Of a stretch of DNA of 64,000 nucleotides, positions 36,396 through 48,167 are shown piece by piece; position 1 is the stretch's first letter, and each line of letters opens with the position of its first letter. This DNA comes from Monoplex corrugatus (lineage: Eukaryota; Mollusca; Gastropoda; Littorinimorpha; Ranellidae): NCBI GenBank assembly GCA_030674185.1, contig CM060312.1:51464807-51528806 (forward strand). The letters run 5' to 3'. Under the pieces are notes generated by a model that worked only from the letters and a program-made list of their open reading frames with translations, ran no database searches and was not told the origin of the DNA. The translations under genes were made by a program, and so were the position numbers.

Positions 36396-39300
36396 CTGAA
36401 ATCAGAAATGAAAGGTGAACATTTATACTTCAAGCTATCATTTTAACAAAACTGTGCAGAAACATAAACCTTTTCTATACTTCACTGTTTTGATAAAAGC
36501 AAGAACAACTTACAGTAAACAGAAGAACAGAAGTGTATAATATTATGCAAGTGAATAAATGAATGCAGTCACTGCACTACCAAGACTGCTGTCACATACA
36601 AATAAGTATCCTGGCCTGCTGCTAAACCATATCCTTTCCTGTCATATTTAATTTAGCCAACTGTGGTTTCTGTGACATATACATCCAGATCAAGACTGAA
36701 TACATAAATAAAATAAATAAAAGAAGTTATCCTTGCTGATGTATACTTTGCAGTATGAATAGCCTACCATGGTGGTAAAATCAAGTCAAATCAAATCAAA
36801 CAGAATAATGTGCAATCAATAATCAATACGATCATGTAATATTGCTGTAACAAGGAAAATATCAATCAGTTGTTTTTGTGAGCAAGCGAGCGAGTGTGCA
36901 TGCATGCGTGTGTACGTGTGTACACGCAATGCATGTGTCTGTTTACAAATTTGCTGAAATGTTTTTTTCTATGCAAGAATTAGAAAAAGCTTTTGTGTCT
37001 GACAAAAACTGAGACTATTATTTTCTAAAGAAGAATTAAAAATTAAGTTTTCTGTGTTTTCTGCATGTCTTACAAAAACTGATACTGTATTCTGCCACTG
37101 ATTCTGTATTCTAATACATGTCTGAAAAAAAATGAGGCTGTATTCTACTATATTAACCCATTCACCTTTGTACCCATCTCTGGGACAGGCAGAATGTTTC
37201 TGCCATTTTCACTCAAAGGTTCATTTATCATGTTACTGGGGTTATGACATCAAACTAATACTGACTTGGTTTGTTTCAATGTCTCAATTTATCCATCAGA
37301 GGTAATTTGGCTAGAATCAGCCAGTGATAAAATGTCCAATAGTGTTTGATTTAGCCAAAACCAGCCATACATGCTTGTGACATGTATTGCATTGATCTAT
37401 AATTCTTTGCATATGTAACAAACAGAAAATGTTCTTGAGGCATAAATGAAACATTAGTGTGGAGTTATGCCCAGTTTATGTAACAACTGATACAGCTGCT
37501 TTTCAATCATTAGGATCGAATACATCAGACGACTAATGAGCAATTCAGAATTCATATGCCAAAAGGTTAAACACAGTGCTCCAAGAAAGTATGATGTCCT
37601 TGAAGTCACTGAACTTAAATTTCCCTATGAAGACAGCAAATCTGAGCAGCAGTTTGTTTTAATTAAATGGCAATGCTGAGGATAAAATCCCTATCGGAAA
37701 TTATGTACATTGAGAGCTACATGAGACACTCCTAAAGGTATGTCTCATGGAGAAAATTCCTTCAGCTGTACAAACAGCAGCTTGCATAGATATTAGTGCT
37801 TAAAGCAAAATATTGTCTTACGTGTCTATCTTCACTGTGTGTTTGTGGAGTGAGTGTATCACTGTACATGTACTAGCAAAATAATGTCTTATGTATCCAT
37901 CTTCACTGAGTCTGTGTGTTTGTGGAATGTGTGTATCACTGCACGCATACTAGGAGAATAATGTTTTATGTATCTATCTTCACTGTGTGTTTGTGTAGTG
38001 AGTGTATCACTGTACATGTACTAGCAAAATAATGTCTTATGTATCCATCTTCACTGTGTGTTTGTGGAATGTATGTATCACTGTAAGTGTACTTCCTAAC
38101 AAAGCATAGCAGCTCTAAAACCAGAACAGATTTATAAACACTTACTTCAATATTTACTTCTTTCTGTAGATTGAATAGCAGTCCATGGGCATCCTTTGAG
38201 ATGATCAACTGTGTTGCATGGGCGTCTGTCAGATGACCCACCCACTCTATCAACTGCAACAACAGCAAAAGTAAAAATCACTGAAACACCCAGTAAAAGA
38301 AAACACATGGCTGCCAGTAACCTGTGCTAAACAAAACAGCAGGTTTGTACATAATAAACGACACCTAGCTCAAGAGCTGTTCCACAGCATGGAGAAATTA
38401 TGGCCCAACTCTGATATAGACTGGCTGTACCAACCACTGAAAAATTCATATCAATTAAATATTTTGTTTTACTTTATTTTCTATTATCTGAGATAAAGAT
38501 TAAGCTACGCCAATTCAACTAGTTGCTGTGGTGTAATGGTTAGTGAACTGGATTACTGACTGCAGGGTTGTGGGTTTGAACCTCCATCAGTCTTTAACAT
38601 TCAAAAATCATTGTAAGATTTTGCAGCCCCAACTGGCTCCTATCCAGAGTTGAGCATGCAAAGAGCTCACTGGAAGAACTGTCAAGTCTCATCCACTTCA
38701 CAGAAGCATCGTTACGGGAGTTGCTCAAATCTCCCACCCAACATCACAGGTGTCTACAGCTCTTTGGGTCTGGATGACGCCAGGATATATTATGATAGTA
38801 AGCATCAAGTACAGCCCTGTCACACAATCTCATTTCTAAAATCCATAGCATCAAGGTTATCATTCTCATCATCATTATCATCATCACAGCATCATTAAAA
38901 CCAAACCCCAGAAAACCCTGTCCCACTGTTTATGGCCATTAAGATGGCGTGAAAATAGGAACACCCACCCATCCACGCACCTCCCCCAAAAAAAGAAAAG
39001 AAAAGAAAAAAAAGCTGGGTACAAAAAATGTCAATGTGCAGTGACCCTAAAAACAAAAAAAAAAGCCTCACCAATTCAAGATAACTTGCACAGTTCCTGA
39101 GACCAACTAAGCCTTCCTCCATCACTGCCCAAAAGTTCCAGTACAGTAAGTGACAAAAAAAGGATTATTGTTCTTCACAACCACCTTCTGACCCAAAGAG
39201 AAAACTAGAAACAGTTTTCTGGAAAGCTTAACTGTAGAAAATGCATCTAGGAAGTCAAACGTTTAACTGAATGCCTTGATAAAATGGACTGTGACCTTTC

Positions 39301-39464
39301 CCCCACTCTTCTTCCCAGTCTTACAGCATAAATAATGAATCAGGAAATGGTCTTTTTGGTCTGGATTTTGTTCAAGACCAAGTCATTTCTGATATAATAT
39401 TGTAACTACACACTGCCAAAAGATTTAGGAAACTGACACAGTTTTAAAACATCATTCAGGAAAT

Positions 39465-39536
<72 letters not shown>

Positions 39537-42424
39537 CTTGCTACTTGGTACATATAAAGAATTTTAATCATCACCTTGTTACGAAATTCGATGCCTCTAA
39601 TGTCTGGTTCTGTCACATAGGGAAATTTCAGCCTGTACAGGATGTACTTGAGTAGCTCCTAAGAAAAAGAACAATGACACAGAAAATGTAAGTTACTTCA
39701 TTCTAAAGTTTGAGACTGATCAGTGATGCACGAAACACTCCTGTTTGGCATGACATACACTTGTACATATAGTTATAAAGCATAAAAACATTTATTTGTT
39801 TCAAAATAGCACACAACAGTAAAGTAAAATGATTTTAAAAATGAGATTCCCAGTTTCTGATTATTCTGCCAAACATAAATCACAAAGAAATTACTCAAAA
39901 CATGATTAATAATTTTCAACGAAAATTTTGATGAACAAAGCAGCCTTTCCCTCCATTACATATTCAACACGCCACAATGCATCATATATCAACCATTTAC
40001 CCGTCTTGCCCATCATAAATCATATTTAACATTTAAACTAAAACTAAATCATATGCACAGAGGAATGAAAAGTCAGCAATCACAAGGCATGTGAAACTGA
40101 CAAGGGAAGTAATTTCATCATTTCTAATGATTATTGTTTTAGATTATAAAATAGAAATCTAATTTAAAACCTCAGAGGGCATTATGGTAGAGTAAGGATT
40201 CTTGAGGACTTTCAGGAGGAAAAAACAGTTTCATGAAGATATCTTCACTGCATACTGCAGAGGTCTGTTGGTAATATCCTCATACTGCAATCTCAACTTA
40301 TAATGAACTCCGATGTGAGCAGCATCATCTCTACATTCCATTCCCCAAATACACGAGCAAATATAAGAGCACAGAGAGAAATGGAAGTCTTACAGCAGTA
40401 AAGACTGTCTTGTAAATTTTTACATCAATGGAAGTCCTCTGATTTTACTCAACAAAAACAACAGATACATGAATACTTGCAGCAAACAATTTAACAAACA
40501 ATAATTTGGAGCAAAAGGGGTGTGATGGAATGCAAAAATACAGTGCTATTCACAAGACAATGAAGAGCTCACCAGCACAAGTCCAAATGGTAATTTTTTC
40601 AAACAACTGACAAGATATGCTTCATCACAAGATGTTTCAAGCACATGGTCTCTGACAATGGTTAAGAAAGTGTTCAGCAGTATACAAATGGAATGTCTTC
40701 AACAAAAGTACAACACATTTTCATATCTGGATATACTGAACTGAATGATAAGAAAGCAAACTCAAAAACCAAGTGACCAAAACAAACAAATAGCTTGTTT
40801 TACAATTGCCTGTTGCAGTTAATCTCTATCGCTGTAGACCACTTTTAGCTTGAGTATAGCATGACCATGAAAATGGAACAGATCATGCTCTTAATTTAAT
40901 GTGGCTTCTTATCTGGCCAAAAGTATATTCCAATGTTTTGGCTAGAAATTTGTTCATGCAATGAAAAAAAAAAAAAAAAAAAATTCATGCTGATTTTTTC
41001 CTTCTTTTTCTTCTTCCTTTTTTTTCATTTTCAAGGCCTATTGTGACCCCAGAATTTTCAAACTCATAAATTATTGTTGTTGGCATTATTGTTTTATTGT
41101 TTAAAGCCCAACAGACTGCACAGAACCACTTCAGGGTTATAACCATCTCAAAACATTCACACTACCTTTTTGAAAAAAATCATTACCTGAAAAAGAAAAT
41201 TAAGTACACATATGAAGGTATTTGTGAACATAATCCCATCCAATTCATTACAAGAGTGTTTTAAAAAACAAACCTGAATACAAATATAAGCATAACTAAG
41301 GACACTATAACAAACATCAAAACTGGCTAAATTACCTAAAACTGTATCTGCACATCCTATTTCCTCAGAGCCAAAAATGCCCATAATCCATGCACCCAAT
41401 TATCAATCCTAAGAGAAAGTATGTAAGACTTTATAGAACACACAAAGATGAATGGACCAGTAAATGTTCTGCCTTAATTATTAAAGTCTGAATGAGAATA
41501 TATATCAGTCATGAGAATATATATTAGTCTTCACTTTGTAACTATAGTTAAAAGTGAAAATATTTACTATCCTAGTCATGTCTGAATAACCATGACCACA
41601 ATACAAGGATACACAAAAGCAATCCTGGATTTGGAAAATGGACAACTTTCTTCTTCAGGTTTGCTGGAGATCATGGGTGGTCTGCACCTGTCTATGGCTT
41701 TCTCTAATACCTTTCCTTCTGCACTGTAATGAAATAAACAGGGTTATGTGGTTATGTGTCTATGCACAGTCATTTGACACAATGGCATAATAAACAAAGA
41801 ATGCAATCCTTTGTCATTTTAAATAAAATTACACTTGATAAAATTACATTAACAATCCTAACCTTTATTGTCCCCTTAACAAAGCTTATGATTACTTTGC
41901 ATGTGTGCATACTACCCTCTTCACTTACCTCAAGCTAGTCTCTTTTGTTATGGAGAAAGAAAAAAAAAACGTACACAAAAATAAGATTTAAGTATATGTA
42001 GAATTATTGCTGAATTTGAAATATTTTAAGCAACAACACTTTAGTTTATAAAGAACTTCAGAAGCAAGTTTTAATTATACACTTTTCAGTAATTTACACT
42101 GAGCTGCATCTTGCTCAAATTACTGTCAAATGTTTGACACTGCAGAAAAATCAAAATATAACAAGTAATTACAGATAACACAAGTACATCACACATAAAT
42201 GAGTGAACATTATCTCTCTCTCTCTGAAAGTGTGCACATTTTCTTTCTCTGAAAACATAATCCCTCTTTCTCTCTCTTTCTGTCTCTCACACACACACAC
42301 ACACAAGCGCGCACACATACACACACACACACAAGCGCGCACGCGCACACACGCACACACACACGCATGCACGCACGCGCACGCACACGCACACTCACAC
42401 GCACGCACGCACACGCACACGCAT

Positions 42425-42494
<70 letters not shown>

Positions 42495-43615
42495 AACTTT
42501 CCTCCCTCAGAACGTCCTAAGAAACACTGAAATCTCAGCCACCTCGCTTTTGTACATCAGATTTCCAGGACAATCTTTATCTTTTTCTATCAGCAGTAAA
42601 AGAATCAGAGCAAGTAAACTTTTAACAAATATATATTCTATAGTGACAAAGTCTAAACAGACATAAAACATTGTTTGTTTTGTTTTTTGTTTGTTTGTTA
42701 GTTTGTTTCCAAGCATTCCAAGTTTTCTCACAAGCATGTATGCATATTGTTTAGACCACTGTGTGTAGATGGTATGTTGCTGCACAATCAGCGTACATTG
42801 TCGTTGGTGGATGTGCATGTTGGGTGTTTTCTTTTTCCATGAGGCACAGGGCATGGACCAGGTATGACTTACAGGATCTTATAACATGCATACCTGATAT
42901 AGTGCGAGCACATATACACAAAGGGGGATTACACGCTAACAAATCTGCACTCTGAAGATTAGAAAAATTCCCACCTTTTACCCACCAGGTGGAAAGTACT
43001 AAGTAAGATTTGAACCCCAGACCTTCCAGCTAGAAATTTGATGTACCCATTTGACAACTATACTCATCAGTTTTCACTGTAATGCTATAAGAGGGTTGCT
43101 CATAGTTGGAGTCAAATCTGACTCTCCCAGAATTTAGATAACAGAATATAATGCAATCTTGTAGGATATCATGCAACACATCACCAGTGAAGTGAATTAA
43201 CTGGATGCGAATTATATCACTTACCTAAGGAAGCACTGCAATGCAATCACTACAGAAGCTTCACTGATGTCAGCTGCTGTCTGGTTTTTAAGGGCTTTGT
43301 ACAACAGACCCACTTCTTTCTTTGCAGCCAGTGTTTCAAAGACCATTGGCATATTTCTGTGGTAAAAGTAAACGAAAATTCTCAGTTATTTTAATAATTC
43401 TACTTACATCCTAACAATTAATTTCACAGTTAATAATTGTATCTACATCATAATAATTCATATCAACATTTGCCTTATTCATAAAGCAAAACTGATGCTA
43501 ATTTCATTTGGGAAAAAAGCAAACAGCACAACAATAACAAATAACAAAATACAAGATGGTCAAACTGTTCTAACAATGTCTTTTTTTTCACTATCCAACA
43601 AATGTGTGAACAGTG

Positions 43616-43649
<34 letters not shown>

Positions 43650-46600
43650 ATGTTGTGTGTATGTGTGCGCATGTATGTGTGCATGTATTGTGTTTATGTA
43701 TGTATGATCACAAATGAAACTATTTCACAGACCTCAGAATTGAGATCTTAAAAACTAGGGATTTTCAAAAAGCATGTGAATCATGATGTGTGTGATAAAT
43801 ATTTAATATTTTTCTACATATTCTACTGTATATTATTAATCAAGTGATGTTTAAGTTTGGCAGCTCAAGTGATGTTTAAGTTTGGCAGCTCAAGACCTGT
43901 AAAAAATTGGCACCTCAGAATGATGGGAGCATATGGTGATGACAGGACATGAAACTATTAGTATTAAAATGAGTGTGGGTGTATGCATGCATTTGTCCTA
44001 GTGACATGAATTAATAACTTATAGTCATTGTCATACAGTCATAAAAAATTGTATAATTTGTTTATTTACAATTTTTTATGACTGTATGACAATGACTATA
44101 ATTTATTAATTCATGTCACTAGGACAAATGCATGCATACACCCACACTCATTTTAATACTAATAGTTTCATGTCCTGTCATCACCATATGCTCCCATCAT
44201 TCTGAGGTGCCAATTTTTTACAGGTCTTGTTCCCCTTCCCATTTCAAAGACTTTGTTAGCACATAGGTTTTCACACAGGTTTGGTGGAGTGCACATGGAA
44301 TTGTCCAAGTGTGATAAATCCCTCATGAACAATCTCCCAAATCTGATCAGTTACTAGTAAACTTGCCACCTTGTGTCTCTGTGGACAAATGATAAATTCA
44401 CCCGTCACCCATTATCATCATCAAGTTCAATGATAGCCTCTGCAGCAAAAGCAACAACTCTCCTCAACTGATGAGTTATCAGGTAACAAATTTACTTGTT
44501 CAACATGTACACAGATAAACTTATGGTCTGTCTTAACTGTGAGCTGCTTTATACCAAAATAAATCAGTTTAGGGTAACACATACTATTAGTACTACATTA
44601 AATAGTTAGGCAAAAGTCCATCTATTATAACTAAGTGTATGGTTTTACACCCCATGAGTTCAAACAAACACACACACACACACACACCACACACACACAC
44701 ACACACACAAAGAAAGTATTTCTGAACTAAACTGTAGAAATCTGAATATTACCTTGCAGAAATACAGCCTTCTGAAATAAGAAATTCTAGCTCATCAGCT
44801 GGCCAAAATTTTTTCTCAGAACAGCACCTCTGTATGACTGGCATCATTTCGCCGAGGTAGGCCCATGATATACACTGATCTGTTTTCTTCTGCTTCAGTA
44901 AACCAAACTCCCTTTTGAAGGACGTGTAGTTTGATGTCTGATGAACAAAGGTTACAAAAAATAACTAAATAAGTAGAAAAAATAATAAAATAAAATAGTA
45001 TACAAGTTAGACAAGAACATATACAGTTCGACTACTTAGGTTAAATTTTATTTAAGACTCCACGATAGACTACAATCCCTACTTCAAAGATCACAAATCA
45101 AAGAACGGTAATTAGCAGCCATAAATCAACTCTTTAGAACATCACAATAAAATGCAAATTCTTCATTAACTTCATATATTTTACAGCATGAACAATGTAA
45201 AAACTTACTGACAATATTTCCATGAATTTCATACAAATATTATTACAATCAATAGTCACAGTGTTAATTTTAGTGTTCTTAAAGTCTATTCTCATGTTAC
45301 ATCAAACACTATAACAGTGGCTTACCTTTACAGTATCTGCCAAATTCTTCAAAATCTGTATCAGCTCCTGGTCATCCTGTACATATACAAAAAAAAAGAA
45401 GAATTAGCAGTTAACATCAGGCATACAGTTACTTAAAGTTCATTTTCTGAATGAATGAACACTAAGTTTCCATTCACTGTGGACTCTTCTTGTATTTTTT
45501 CAGAGGACCTACATGTCCCTAGGATGTGAGATGATGTCAATACTCATTTTTCACTAGTTGGGTTTGGTCCAGTGCATTCTGTTCTCAACTATGTCTTTCT
45601 CAGACAGTAAAATTCTAGAAAGAAATGATTCATGTGAATGATCCATGCTGTTCATGTGTTATGGAATTTTGCTCAGAATGAGTCAGGTTCTTCTGTAAAA
45701 TTGTGTAAATTATACACATTCAGGTGTTAAAGTTAGTTCAATGCATTCTGTTCTGTGCCACATTTTTCTGTAAGATTCTAGCATGAATTGTTGTTTAAGT
45801 GTTACGTAAGTTTGGAATGTTCTGTGCTCTTCTGCATAATTCTTGGGTGAAATAGTATGTGATGTGTGTTACAGATAGTCCAGTACATTCCTTTTGGAGT
45901 GTTCTGTGATATTGTAGAAAGTGCTGTTGGCTTGAATTGGCCAAACTAAACCAGTATTTAAGAAAATGAAAAGCATTCTTACCAACAAATTCATAACAAT
46001 TAACATCAGGAAGAGAGTTCTTCAGTGTTATATATAGACATATATTATTGTACAGATATTAAGTGAGGACAGTCAACGCGCAAAGTCAGAAGAAGACTGA
46101 CACAGCTGAAATATGGTTTCTAAGAAGAATGTTAAGATTTCCATGGGCAGCAAAGAAAAAAACCAAGACAGTCTTGAAAGAGGCAAACATAAAAAAGAAC
46201 ACGATGAAGAAGATTAGGAAAAGACAAGCAACATTTATAGGGCATTTTATGAGGCACGAGAAATTTTAGAACCTAGTCACAACAGGAAAGCTGAAGGGGG
46301 AAAAGCATCAGGTAGAACCGATGAAAAATATATCAGACATTCTGCAGAGCGGATGAGGGCAGAAAAGATGGGAGATATACTTGCAGCAACAAAAGATAGA
46401 TTCATATGGAGGGCCATGATCGCCAATGTCATACAGCAAGGCACATGATGATGATGATGATGATGACGATGTTGGCTTATAGTTATACACAAAATTATGA
46501 ATAGTGTCTCCCTTGGTACCTAGAATGAGAAACAGCAAGAAAAGCACTGCAGATAGGATGAGTGTGCTGATCTCAGTGAGAGACATCATCTTGAGAAACA

Positions 46601-46976
46601 GAATTGGAAACAGAAACTGTGTTCCTTCATTCCACAGGCTTGTGGCGAGGACAGCAGAGGATTAGAAGTGTGTCACACAATAAACAAGCCAGTCATTTAT
46701 CAAATTTGGTTTTGTGTAAAATGAAATTTGGCATGCATTTTCGGACATTCTTTTTCAGGAATGTTTCTTATTCATTTATCATTTGACACAATATAGTTAT
46801 AATTCATTTGTTTTCTTCTGTAGTTTGAGTTCGTGCTTCACTTAAGTTAAAAGAGCGCAGATGATCTCATCGTTTCTCGCTTGTGGTCAGGCTGCACTTG
46901 TTACAACAGTTGGTGCAGTTTTTAAAAGCGTGTGTGTGCAACTGCAAGTGTGTGTGTGTGTGTGTGTGTGCGTGTG

Positions 46977-47068
<92 letters not shown>

Positions 47069-47646
47069 ATGTGTGCGTGTGCGTGTGCATGTGCGTGTGT
47101 GTGTGTGTGTGTGAGTGTGCAATCACACTGTTGCTCAATTTCATATATACTAGGCTGGCTTCACATGAAAGGAGAGACAATATCTTGAAGATGTGAGTTA
47201 AGCTAGTTGTTAGATTTTGTTTTGCTGTTGTTACTGTTGCTTATGTTGCAATTTTGTTTTTGTGCCTTTATCTCTTTTGTATTCATTTGTTTGCTTTTTG
47301 AAATTTTACTATCATTTCTTGTGGAATAAATGCAAATGCAGCACAAGACATTGATTTTTTAGAAAGATGATTTCTGTTTTGTTTTTGTTCACAGAGTTCT
47401 TCCTTTTTTGTGTGTATTGGTAAGAGAATAGACTTCATTTCGCCATACTAAAACAGGACAACAAAATCAATGTGCTACAATGATAATGGACAGATGAATA
47501 AGAAAATAAATCATTTGATAATATTAAATTATTAATAATGTCACTTGTTCTTCACTCGCTGGTCACACCAACTATACAGAACACCAAGAGAACATCTGTC
47601 ACATACTGACGAGTCAAATGCATTTAAACATACTACTGACAGAAAG

Positions 47647-47730
<84 letters not shown>

Positions 47731-47847
47731 GGTTCTTTATAATCAAACAAAGGCGTACACACACATACAGAAGTGTGCACACAGAAGATTATTGAGCATC
47801 ATGGTTTATGAAGTTCAAGCAGGGACCATAACATGTAGCCCCCTCTT

Positions 47848-47909
<62 letters not shown>

Positions 47910-47938
47910 CACACACACACACACACACAATAGTCACA

Positions 47939-47999
<61 letters not shown>

Positions 48000-48081
48000 C
48001 ACACAACACAAATGTATGCATTCATGCACATGGGAGTAGGCTTACACACAAGCACACATACACTCTCACTCACACATATAC

Positions 48082-48167
<86 letters not shown>

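Noticed and set aside
37154..37572. Possible second TTAA-flanked element (TTAACCCATTCACC ... AAAAGGTTAA)
   Set aside because: The ends match only over a few bases and no second copy is seen in the window.
38519..38600. Possible tRNA gene
   Set aside because: Boxes A and B are present but the acceptor and anticodon stems do not pair, and the body continues as a repeat shared with 63.5 kb; it is a SINE.
42169..42496. ~100-codon frames on both strands
   Set aside because: Same cause: CA-rich microsatellite with GCGC steps.
46308..46589. 93-codon minus frame with a signal-peptide-like start
   Set aside because: Mostly antisense to the LINE fragment and its GAT tail; no similarity and no splice context.
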